Source of the DNA: UBA7236 sp036734545
GTDB lineage: Bacteria > Bacteroidota > Bacteroidia > Chitinophagales > BACL12
Direction: 5' to 3'
Length of the DNA stretch: 6,712 bases
Assembly: GCA_036734545.1 (NCBI GenBank)
Contig: DAIMYJ010000131.1
Location: 1-6,712 of the forward strand
In this document: positions 1-5,316 of the stretch, piece by piece
How positions within the stretch are numbered: the stretch's first letter is position 1
Layout: every line of letters begins with the position of its first letter
Notes under the pieces: generated by a model
Told to the model about the DNA's origin: nothing
The model's database searches: none
Seen by the model: only the letters and a program-made list of their open reading frames with translations
Made by a program: the position numbers and the translations under genes

Positions 1-260
1 TAACGAAGCATAGTGCTCTCCCCTCTCCATCCCGAGTACTCGGGATGGGGAGGGGGCCGGGTCCAACGGACTCCTTCGGAGGGTGGGGAGAAATGGAGTA
101 GGGGGTAGTTCGATCCTTACCATGAATATTTCATGCACCAGTCTCGATACACTACCGATAGCAATCGGGACTTGATACTCGATATTACTCAGTGATCGTG
201 AATGATCATCAGAGTGCGTATAAAGAACACATAGTCATTCGGCCATAACCCAACATTCTC
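1..260. other. Non-coding leader rich in inverted repeats
   Basis: I see no convincing gene here. Besides the large palindrome at 20-55 (separate entry) it holds several smaller inverted repeats: CTCC/GGAG around a TTC loop (71-81), CATGAA/TTCATG around TAT (121-135), CCGAT/ATCGG (155-168) and TGATC/GATCA (193-208). CTCGATA occurs twice (143-149 and 178-184). The dense short palindromes suggest a degenerate intergenic repeat region or stacked RNA structures rather than coding sequence. The first three bases are TAA, which could be the stop codon of a gene lying to the left, but this cannot be shown from the window. Confidence 0.6.
20..55. repeat. Long palindrome with 18-bp arms (REP-like or terminator-like)
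   Basis: Positions 20-37 pair with 38-55 around the central AGTACT; all 18 positions pair if one G-U wobble (26 with 49) is allowed. The arms are C-rich on the left and G-rich on the right, and a GGGCCGGGT-type tail follows. No T-tract follows on the plus strand, so it is not a textbook intrinsic terminator. It looks like the mobile or repeated palindromes scattered between bacterial genes; that class is inferred, not confirmed. Confidence 0.7.
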
Positions 261-268
261 CATCTTTG
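261..268 (+). promoter_or_regulatory. Bacteroidota-type -7 box before the O-methyltransferase
   Basis: CATCTTTG matches the Bacteroidota -7 consensus TAnnTTTG except for its first base. It ends 4 nt before the ATG at 273, so transcription would begin at or next to the start codon and the mRNA would be essentially leaderless. I see no clear TTG-type -33 element about 20 bp upstream. Confidence 0.5.
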
Positions 269-272
269 CATC

Positions 273-914
273 ATGCCTGAATTACTGCCTCCGCCACTCG
301 AACACTATATCGCCCGGCACACCACCCCCGAGCCGCCATACCTTGCTGCGCTCAACCGCAGCACACACCTCAAGGCCATGCTCCCGCAAATGCTCAGCGG
401 ACATGTCCAGGGGCGCGTACTCAGCATGATCAGCCACATGGTGCGACCGATGCGGATACTGGAGATCGGCACCTACACCGGTTACAGTGCATTATGTCTG
501 GCAGAAGGTCTGCAGCCCGGCGGAACACTCATCACCATAGACATCAACGAGGAACTCACCCCTATGGTGCAGCAGGCGATCGCTTCGGCCGGCATGCAGG
601 ATCGCATCGACGTGCGGATCGGCAACGCCGCCAATATCATTCCGCAACTCGAGGGTACGTTCGATCTGGTATTCATCGACGCTGATAAGATCCAATATGC
701 GCACTATTTCGATCTGGTGATCGATCGCGTGCCGGTGGGCGGATATATACTGGCGGATAATGTCCTCTGGAGCGGAAAGATCCTTGATGCGCACAAAGAC
801 AAAGACACAGCAGCGATCGATGCCTTCAACAAAAAAGTGCATGCCGATCCGCGTGTGGAAACAGTCATCCTCTCGGTGCGCGACGGCATCACCCTGATGC
901 GCAAAGTGTCCTGA
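273..914 (+). CDS. SAM-dependent O-methyltransferase (COMT/YrrM family)
   Basis: The 213-residue product is a class I methyltransferase of the Methyltransf_3 family (COG4122), which transfers methyl from S-adenosylmethionine to hydroxyl groups of small molecules or, for YrrM/TrmR, to 5-hydroxyuridine in tRNA. Visible motifs are the glycine-rich SAM loop LEIGTYTGYSAL (residues 63-74), the ribose-contacting acidic end of strand 2 at ITID (D90), FDLVFIDADK (130-139) and ILADNVLWSG (159-168). D136, D162 and N163 fit the divalent-metal ligands of this family. The end RDGITLMRK is also typical. Length is normal and there is no signal peptide, so the enzyme is cytosolic. The ATG at 273 fits the family N-terminus and lies 4 nt after a -7 box. 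A hairpin at 965-986 probably ends the transcript. Family assignment is firm; the substrate cannot be told from sequence. Confidence 0.93.
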   Translation: MPELLPPPLEHYIARHTTPEPPYLAALNRSTHLKAMLPQMLSGHVQGRVLSMISHMVRPMRILEIGTYTGYSALCLAEGLQPGGTLITIDINEELTPMVQQAIASAGMQDRIDVRIGNAANIIPQLEGTFDLVFIDADKIQYAHYFDLVIDRVPVGGYILADNVLWSGKILDAHKDKDTAAIDAFNKKVHADPRVETVILSVRDGITLMRKVS

Positions 915-964
915 AACCTGCTCATTAAAGTGGATTATCGTCCCCGTACAGGTGGAAAATGACC

Positions 965-986
965 CCGCCAACAGCCTGTTCGGCGG
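965..986 (+). terminator. Hairpin downstream of the O-methyltransferase, likely terminator
   Basis: Arm 965-973 pairs with 977-986 over nine base pairs, with one bulged C at 981 and a GCC loop (974-976). A weak T-rich stretch, CTTTTA, follows at 991-996. It lies 50 bp past the methyltransferase stop and 60 bp before the next start, a sensible place for an intrinsic terminator, although the T-tract is short and offset by 4 nt. Confidence 0.5.
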
Positions 987-988
987 TA

Positions 989-996
989 TACTTTTA
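989..996 (+). promoter_or_regulatory. Weak candidate -7 box for the glucosaminidase-hpt operon
   Basis: TACTTTTA fits TAnnTTT but lacks the final G of the TAnnTTTG consensus, and no clear -33 TTG is seen. It lies about 50 bp before the ATG at 1047, directly after the terminator-like hairpin, which is where a promoter for the next operon would be expected. This is the weakest promoter call in the window. Confidence 0.25.
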
Positions 997-1046
997 CATT
1001 GGTGCATTACGTTCAGTAAGTGCGCCTAAGGAAAAGTCTGTCAAGT

Positions 1047-2429
1047 ATGAAAAGAAGCAGCACAACCATTCTGTTCCTTTTCCTGTCAGTGTTGGCGCTG
1101 GCGGGAGGGCCCAATCAGCAGATACTGGATTATATCGACCGGTATAAGGCCATCGCCGTGCAGGAGATGATCGAGTACCGAATTCCGGCCAGCATTACCA
1201 TGGCCCAGGGCATCATCGAGAGCGGCGCCGGCAACAGTCAGCTGGCCAAAGAATCGAACAACCATTTTGGTATCAAGTGTCATAGCGACTGGAAAGGCGA
1301 GAAGGTGTATCACGATGACGATGAGAAAGGCGAATGTTTCCGCAAGTATGATGATGTGTCAGAGTCGTATCGCGATCACAGCATTTTCCTCTCCACCAAA
1401 CCGCGCTATGCTTCGCTGTTCGAACTGGATCCGGATGATTACAAGGGCTGGGCAAAAGGTTTGAAAGCGGCCGGCTATGCCACCAATCCGAAGTATGCCG
1501 ACATGCTCATCAATATGATCGAGGAATATCAGTTGCATACACTCGATAATATGACGCTGGCCGATCTGAAGAAAGCCGAGAAAAAGCACGACGATCAGAA
1601 AAAAGAAAAAGAACAAGAACCGGCAAAGACGCAACAGGATAAAGAAACAAATACAGATAAGCGTGCTTTCAGCTGGAATGGCTATTCAGAAGAGGTATAT
1701 TATTTCAACCGCATTCCCACCATCACGGCAGAAGCCGGTGATACACCCGAATCCGTAGCCAAACAATTTGATATCCGCCTCAGCCTGCTGAAGGATTACA
1801 ACGACATCGAACAGGGTGGCACATTCGAGCCTGGCAAACCGATCTACCTGCAACCCAAGCGCAAAAAGGGTGAAGAAAAATATCACACCGTAAAACCGGG
1901 TGAGACCATGTGGAGTATTTCGCGCGATGAAGGTGTGCGCTTAAGTTATCTCTATAAATACAATCGCCTGCAGCCCGGTCAGGAACCTGCGGCAGGAGAG
2001 CAGTTGCACCTTCGCACAAAACGCCGTGAACCCGTGCAGCTCGCGGTGAAGCAGAAGACCAAGACCGTGAAGCCGGCATCCGAAGACAAGCCCGCGCAGG
2101 AGCAAAAAGAATTTCGCGATACCAATAATGATGTGTTCATCGATTTCGAGGAAGAAGCACCATCACCACAACCTGAACAGGAGAAAGTGCCGGAGTCGCC
2201 AAAACCGCAGGCAAATACCCCCGCTGTTCTAACGCCTGCCGAACAGAATACGCCATCCGCTGCCGCATCGGAAATATTGGTGGAGCAGTATCATACGGTG
2301 GAAGCCAAGGAGACACTGTACGGCATTTCCAAAAAATATCAGGTCACGGTAGAGCAGATACAAAAATGGAATAACTTAGCAGACACCGGGATCCGGATCG
2401 GTCAGCGCCTGATCGTCGGCTATCAATGA
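1047..2429 (+). CDS. Secreted glucosaminidase with three LysM-like repeats
   Basis: The 460-residue product is a predicted peptidoglycan hydrolase (Glucosaminidase family, GH73-like) that cleaves N-acetylglucosaminyl bonds in the cell wall. Residues 1-19 form a signal peptide (KR, a hydrophobic LFLFLSVLALA core, cleavage near LALA/GG). Residues about 25-165 are the catalytic domain: GIIESGAGNSQLA carries the expected catalytic glutamate E58, followed by NNHFGIK (71-77), with a possible C78-C97 disulfide. A charged K/E/Q linker (about 172-205) leads to LysM-like repeats at about 218-270 (degenerate), 279-323 and 415-458, the last two starting YHTV. A Pro/Glu-rich linker (about 345-410) separates the last two. 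LysM modules bind glycan strands. An in-frame GTG at 1020 would add nine residues before the signal peptide; the ATG at 1047, preceded by AAGGAAAAG (1028-1036), is preferred. The stop overlaps the hpt start as ATGA, implying translational coupling. Confidence 0.92.
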   Translation: MKRSSTTILFLFLSVLALAGGPNQQILDYIDRYKAIAVQEMIEYRIPASITMAQGIIESGAGNSQLAKESNNHFGIKCHSDWKGEKVYHDDDEKGECFRKYDDVSESYRDHSIFLSTKPRYASLFELDPDDYKGWAKGLKAAGYATNPKYADMLINMIEEYQLHTLDNMTLADLKKAEKKHDDQKKEKEQEPAKTQQDKETNTDKRAFSWNGYSEEVYYFNRIPTITAEAGDTPESVAKQFDIRLSLLKDYNDIEQGGTFEPGKPIYLQPKRKKGEEKYHTVKPGETMWSISRDEGVRLSYLYKYNRLQPGQEPAAGEQLHLRTKRREPVQLAVKQKTKTVKPASEDKPAQEQKEFRDTNNDVFIDFEEEAPSPQPEQEKVPESPKPQANTPAVLTPAEQNTPSAAASEILVEQYHTVEAKETLYGISKKYQVTVEQIQKWNNLADTGIRIGQRLIVGYQ

Positions 2430-2956
2430 TACAACTCCACGACCTCACCTTTCAGCCCTATATCGCCACGGAAGCGATACAACAACGCATCGCTGAACTC
2501 GGTGCGCAATTATCTGAACGCTATCGCGATAAGGAACCGGTCTTTCTGGTGGTGATGAAAGGTGCGTTCATGTTCGCCGCTGAATTATTACAACATTTTA
2601 CACCACACTGCACCCTGCATTTTGTGCGCGTGCAATCGTACGTAGGCACAGAAGCGGGCGCCATCACCGTATTCGAAGGTATGCCCGAAGGGTTAGGGGG
2701 AAAGGAAGTGGTCATAGTAGAGGATATTATCGATTCCGGCAATACAGTTTCGTATATACTGACCAAACTGCTGCCGTATTCCCCTGCCTCTGTATATACG
2801 GTAGCGCTGCTGCAAAAAGATATTCCGCGAGCGGCCTATGCATCAGCCGACCTCGTGGCCTTTCACATTCCGGATGTGTTCGTGGTAGGTTTTGGTTTGG
2901 ATTATGACCAGCTGGGACGCAATATCCCGTATATCTGTCAGCGTGTACCCGCCTGA
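2426..2956 (+). CDS. hpt: Hypoxanthine phosphoribosyltransferase
   Basis: The 176-residue cytosolic enzyme joins hypoxanthine (often also guanine) to PRPP to give IMP or GMP in purine salvage. The PRPP-binding signature VVIVEDIIDSGNT lies at residues 95-107, with the acidic pair E99-D100 and catalytic-base aspartate D103. The pyrophosphate-loop segment LVVMKGAFMF is at 41-50 and the flexible-loop SY pair at 71-72. K131 matches the purine-contacting lysine of human HPRT (K165). FVVGFGLDYDQLGRN (152-166) supplies D159 and R165, equivalent to human D193 and R199. Length is typical. The ATG overlaps the stop of the glucosaminidase gene by 4 nt and no promoter is seen in between, so the two are co-transcribed. 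The last 19 bp overlap the convergent DUF6498 gene. All key residues are present. Confidence 0.95.
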   Translation: MIQLHDLTFQPYIATEAIQQRIAELGAQLSERYRDKEPVFLVVMKGAFMFAAELLQHFTPHCTLHFVRVQSYVGTEAGAITVFEGMPEGLGGKEVVIVEDIIDSGNTVSYILTKLLPYSPASVYTVALLQKDIPRAAYASADLVAFHIPDVFVVGFGLDYDQLGRNIPYICQRVPA

Positions 2957-3699
2957 CCGCCCGCATCGGTTTTACTTTTTCCGGGCATCATCGCATCGAT
3001 CACCTTGTGGCGGCTCTTATTCTTTCTCAACGCGAAAACATCAACACCGGTCTTGATCGCCACGAACAGAGCACCGTAACCGATACTGGCAGCACGCGGA
3101 TGATTCGGGAATAATGTTTCACTGGTATACATTGCCAGAAAGGTGCCTATGACGATCACAACATGCATGGTGATCAACCGCCCGTCGAACGGTGTGGCGA
3201 GTTCTACGAGCGAGGTTTCTTTGTAGGTGCCGCTACGTATCCAATTAATGTATTCTATCAGATGCAGGGCTGTAAAGGAAACAAAACACCAGAACACCCA
3301 CGGCTCGGCAAAAGTGATGGAGCGTGCAAACTCTGTTGTATCCTCGCTCATGGTGCTGACTGCTCCAACGAATACAATGATAAAGACCAGATAGAACATC
3401 ATGATACCGGTGCGCATGAAGAAATAATGCCTGCGCATCTTTCCCCGGTTGTTGACGTGTTCGGGACTCAGCGTTTTTCCGTTTATCGTATAACCCGGAT
3501 CAGGTTCGGATGGTTTTTCTGCCCACGACATTTTCAGCCAGCGGAAGATGCTGATGATCACGGTCTCCCACCAGTAGAGATAGAAAAGCGCGAAGAAAGA
3601 CACTTCATCATACAGGATACCTACGAGCGGAAAAATATTCGCCAGTATCAATGCCGGTAACACCGGTCCGTTGTTTTCTCTGGGATCGTAGATGGGCAT
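2938..3699 (-). CDS. DUF6498 family multi-pass membrane protein
   Basis: The 253-residue product has about six hydrophobic segments (roughly residues 12-30, 33-57, 97-116, 132-151, 174-193 and 203-223), placing it in the inner membrane. The N-terminal pattern LPALILANIFPLVGIL followed by FYLYWWETVI and RWLKM, and the C-terminal pattern RLITMHVVIVIGTFL followed by AIKTGVDVFAL, match my memory of DUF6498, a family of unknown function. A charged loop (about 58-92) lies between TM2 and TM3, and the tail (224-253) is basic. The gene starts 2 nt after the stop of the upstream minus-strand gene, so the two form an operon. Its 3' end overlaps hpt in antisense by 19 bp. The role is unknown; nothing in the sequence points to a transporter or enzyme motif. 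Confidence 0.85.
   Translation of the reverse strand: MPIYDPRENNGPVLPALILANIFPLVGILYDEVSFFALFYLYWWETVIISIFRWLKMSWAEKPSEPDPGYTINGKTLSPEHVNNRGKMRRHYFFMRTGIMMFYLVFIIVFVGAVSTMSEDTTEFARSITFAEPWVFWCFVSFTALHLIEYINWIRSGTYKETSLVELATPFDGRLITMHVVIVIGTFLAMYTSETLFPNHPRAASIGYGALFVAIKTGVDVFALRKNKSRHKVIDAMMPGKSKTDAGGQAGTR
2955..2980 (+). terminator. Possible weak terminator after hpt
   Basis: GACCG (2955-2959) can pair with CGGTT (2967-2971, one G-U) around a 7-nt loop, and the strand continues TTTTACTTTTT. The stem is only about 5 bp, so hairpin strength is doubtful, but the T-rich tract right after hpt is suggestive. The segment lies inside the 3' coding end of the convergent DUF6498 gene, where it encodes the lysine-rich tail K-S-K-T. 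Confidence 0.35.
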
Positions 3700-3701
3700 G
3701 A

Positions 3702-4166
3702 TCAGTTAGTGGTTTTGTCTGCCATGTGCGATGTTTCCAGTATCTGCTCTAAAAAGCGCCAGCCCTCTTCTGTTAATTCCTTGGTCTGCAGGGCGTTGCT
3801 GTACATGTAGGCAGCATGCCTGCAATCCGGATCGAGACTGAATTCAATGGAAACGGTATTTTTTGTGCCCGGCGCCACATCGGAATAGAGGAAGAAAATG
3901 ATCTTACCGTCGTAACCGCATTTCAGCACCGGTGTGTCCTTGTTGCTGATGAAATCCGCAAACTGATTCACGGCAGAACCGTCTGTAAATTCCACGTAGG
4001 TATCCGGTTCGTCACCGTTATAAAATACTACCTGTATCCTTTCGGTATTGTTCACCACCTCACTGATCTCCTTGTTGGTTTCACCCACACGAAAGAACAT
4101 GATCACCATAAAAGTGATGAACACGCCAAGGATGATGTAGAAGATACTGCTGGTAGAAGACCTCAC
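3702..4166 (-). CDS. Membrane-anchored hypothetical protein, unknown function
   Basis: I do not recognise this 154-residue protein. Residues 8-25 form one hydrophobic segment after a short polar start, consistent with an uncleaved signal anchor that leaves the rest in the periplasm. The soluble part has short strand-like stretches (RIQVVFYN 43-50, KIIFFLYSD 88-96, NTVSIEFSL 103-111), two cysteines (C83 in KCGYDGK and C115 in DPDCRH) that could form a disulfide, and a C-terminal helix-like ELTEEGWRFLEQIL (130-143). The start is GTG at 4166, lying 5 nt after a good -7 box; no earlier ATG exists before the upstream in-frame stop, and the next internal methionines fall inside the anchor. It is the first gene of a pair with the DUF6498 gene, 2 nt apart, so the two may act together at the membrane (inference). 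Confidence 0.75.
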   Translation of the reverse strand: MRSSTSSIFYIILGVFITFMVIMFFRVGETNKEISEVVNNTERIQVVFYNGDEPDTYVEFTDGSAVNQFADFISNKDTPVLKCGYDGKIIFFLYSDVAPGTKNTVSIEFSLDPDCRHAAYMYSNALQTKELTEEGWRFLEQILETSHMADKTTN

Positions 4167-4171
4167 GTAAG

Positions 4172-4179
4172 CAAAGGTA
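4172..4179 (-). promoter_or_regulatory. -7 box of the two-gene membrane operon (minus strand)
   Basis: Read on the minus strand this is TACCTTTG, a perfect match to TAnnTTTG, followed by CTTAC and the GTG start at 4166. The 5-nt gap implies a leaderless or near-leaderless transcript and supports the GTG as the true start. No clear -33 TTG is visible; the upstream DNA is the octamer repeat array. Confidence 0.6.
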
Positions 4180-4192
4180 ATAAATGCGTGTT

Positions 4193-4224
4193 AGGTGCGC
4201 AGGTGCTTAGGTGCGTAAGTGCGC
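4193..4224. repeat. Octamer tandem array, 4 copies (AGGTGCNN)
   Basis: Four consecutive 8-bp units are AGGTGCGC, AGGTGCTT, AGGTGCGT and AAGTGCGC. The core AGGTGC is kept while the last two bases vary. The array lies just upstream of the -7 box of the minus-strand membrane operon, in the place where a -33 element would be expected. Confidence 0.75.
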
Positions 4225-4240
4225 AGGGGGATGAAATATG

Positions 4241-4282
4241 AGGGATCAGGGATGAGGTAGGAGGAATGAGGAATGAGGAATC
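4241..4282. repeat. Heptamer tandem array, about 6 copies (AGGAATG-like)
   Basis: Six consecutive 7-bp units drift from AGGGATC and AGGGATG through AGGTAGG to AGGAATG, AGGAATG and AGGAATC. The strand is almost purely purine. There is no coding potential; the array is a short simple-sequence repeat likely to vary by replication slippage. Confidence 0.75.
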
Positions 4283-4315
4283 AATGTGGTTTCCACTGTT
4301 ATTTAAATATCCCAA

Positions 4316-4350
4316 CTCACGGCTCACCACTCACCACTCGCCACTCACTA
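4316..4350. repeat. Heptamer tandem array, 5 copies (CTCACCA-like)
   Basis: Five consecutive 7-bp units are CTCACGG, CTCACCA, CTCACCA, CTCGCCA and CTCACTA. The array lies just beyond the 3' end of the nucleotidyltransferase-like gene. It shares the CTCACC core with the octamer array at 6575-6606, suggesting a repeat class spread in this genome. Confidence 0.75.
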
Positions 4351-4362
4351 AATATACAGTAT

Positions 4363-4638
4363 CTACTTACTGAACATATTATAGTACGACTTCTCGATGC
4401 CGTTCTTCGTGACCAGTTCCACTTTATGGCTGATGAGTTTGCCGAGTTCGTCCTCAAGGTCGATGATCTCGATGCCGATAGGTTTTTTGAAGTCCACGAT
4501 GATCTCCACTGCACTTCCCGACTCGAAGTCGGACTGCAGCACTGAACCGAAAACGCCGATACTGGAAAGGCTGTATTTAGATACCAGGTAGGGTTTGTTT
4601 TTGAGGAGTATGTCTCTGATCGATTCGAATGCCTGCAT
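4363..4638 (-). CDS. MNT-like nucleotidyltransferase-fold protein with substituted active site
   Basis: The 91-residue product matches the small MNT (MntA-like) nucleotidyltransferase family. The pattern SIGVFGSVLQSDF (26-38), then IIVDFKKPIGIEIIDLEDEL (46-65) and HKVELVTKNGIEKSYY (71-86) follows the family consensus of GS loop, metal-binding strand, PIGIE-IDL helix and KVDLV strand. The usual SDVD motif after the GS loop reads SAVE (42-45), so the two metal-binding aspartates are A43 and E45; the third acidic site in KVDLV is E74. The GS loop (G31, S32) is intact. The protein ends with YYNMFSK, without the D-x-I-Y-V tail common in relatives. No HEPN/DUF86 toxin gene, the usual partner of MNT antitoxins, is adjacent. 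The reading frame is clean, so it is probably expressed but likely inactive or altered. The start lies 4 nt after a perfect -7 box. Confidence 0.8.
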   Translation of the reverse strand: MQAFESIRDILLKNKPYLVSKYSLSSIGVFGSVLQSDFESGSAVEIIVDFKKPIGIEIIDLEDELGKLISHKVELVTKNGIEKSYYNMFSK

Positions 4639-4642
4639 AAAT

Positions 4643-4650
4643 CAAAGGTA
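4643..4650 (-). promoter_or_regulatory. -7 box of the nucleotidyltransferase-like gene (minus strand)
   Basis: On the minus strand this reads TACCTTTG, a perfect TAnnTTTG match, followed by ATTT and then the ATG at 4638. The 4-nt gap implies a leaderless mRNA. It diverges from the adk promoter within a 78-bp gap. No clear -33 TTG is seen. Confidence 0.6.
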
Positions 4651-4688
4651 AGGATTCCGTTAGTGGCCTGAATTACCTGTAACAACAG

Positions 4689-4696
4689 TATCTTTG
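4689..4696 (+). promoter_or_regulatory. -7 box of adk-obgE
   Basis: TATCTTTG is a perfect match to the Bacteroidota -7 consensus TAnnTTTG. It leaves a 20-nt stretch (4697-4716) before the adk ATG with no Shine-Dalgarno sequence. The -33 TTG is not obvious; the nearest candidate, GGCCTG at 4665-4670, is weak. It indicates that adk-obgE is transcribed independently of hpt here. Confidence 0.65.
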
Positions 4697-4716
4697 CCCT
4701 CTAAGTTCGATTTTAC

Positions 4717-5316
4717 ATGATCAATCTCATTCTATTCGGTCCCCCGGGCAGCGGGAAAGGCACGCAGGCAGAGCGTTTGAAGGAACATTTTCAGCTCCTC
4801 CACATTTCTACCGGCGACCTGCTCCGCAATGAGATCGCCAATGGAACGCGGCTGGGACTGGAAGCCAAGCAATTCATGGATGCCGGTCAGCTGGTTCCGG
4901 ATGCCGTGGTGATCGGTATGCTGGGCGGCGCGGTGGACCAGGCCCGAAACATGGGCAAAAAAGGGATCATCTTCGACGGGTTCCCCCGCACCACCGCACA
5001 GGCAGAGGCCCTGGAGGCGATGCTGGCCGACAAAGGCACCTCTGTCAGCTGTGTGCTCAGCCTCGTAGTGGATGAGGAAGAACTTACCCAAAGGATACTC
5101 AAACGCGGTCTCACCAGCGGCCGCAGCGACGATACTGATATCGATACCATCCGCCGGCGCGTGCAGGAATACCGCACCAAGACCGAGCCGGTAGCGGCCT
5201 TTTACGACGACCGCGACCTGCTCGAAGAGATCCCCGGCGTGGGTAGCATCGACAGCATCACGGAGGCCCTCATGCAGGCCGTGAATGCCTTCTCATCAAA
5301 ACATAGCGACGGCTGA
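4717..5316 (+). CDS. adk: Adenylate kinase (short form)
   Basis: The 199-residue cytosolic enzyme interconverts ATP + AMP and 2 ADP, setting the adenylate energy charge. The Walker A P-loop GPPGSGKGT is at residues 8-16, the AMP-site STGDLLR at 31-37 and FDGFPRTTAQ at 86-95. The LID is the short form, RGLTSGRSDDTD (130-141), followed by the R146-R148 cluster and VQEYRTKTEPVAAFY (149-163). It therefore lacks the roughly 27-residue, often zinc-binding LID insert of long-form enzymes, as expected in Bacteroidota. The ATG at 4717 gives the canonical MINLILFGPPG start. obgE follows after 23 nt on the same strand. Base composition is high: 42 of 60 bases at 4981-5040 are G or C. Confidence 0.97.
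   Translation: MINLILFGPPGSGKGTQAERLKEHFQLLHISTGDLLRNEIANGTRLGLEAKQFMDAGQLVPDAVVIGMLGGAVDQARNMGKKGIIFDGFPRTTAQAEALEAMLADKGTSVSCVLSLVVDEEELTQRILKRGLTSGRSDDTDIDTIRRRVQEYRTKTEPVAAFYDDRDLLEEIPGVGSIDSITEALMQAVNAFSSKHSDG

Noticed and set aside
1..3. TAA as the stop codon of an upstream gene
   Set aside because: No preceding sequence is available to show a coding frame.
492..1007. 171-codon minus-strand open frame across the O-methyltransferase
   Set aside because: It lies opposite a gene with clear family motifs and its product is His/Arg-rich without domain character.
2816..2860. Apparent loss in Hpt of the purine-contacting lysine (serine at residue 140 of the product)
   Set aside because: Counting back from the FVVG motif shows that human HPRT K165 aligns with K131 of this protein, which is present. 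Position 140 is a non-essential site.
3163..3660. Long plus-strand open frame opposite the DUF6498 gene
   Set aside because: It is antisense to a recognisable membrane protein and has no coherent domain or promoter; it is a shadow frame.
4193..4350. CRISPR-like array
   Set aside because: Units are 7-8 bp and contiguous, with no spacers of 25-40 bp and no cas genes.
4363..4638. MNT-HEPN toxin-antitoxin module
   Set aside because: No HEPN/DUF86 open frame lies on either side; neighbours are a repeat-filled gap and adk. The gene is called as an orphan.
5104..5140. Missing zinc/LID insert in adenylate kinase
   Set aside because: The short LID is a normal variant of the family and standard in this phylum.
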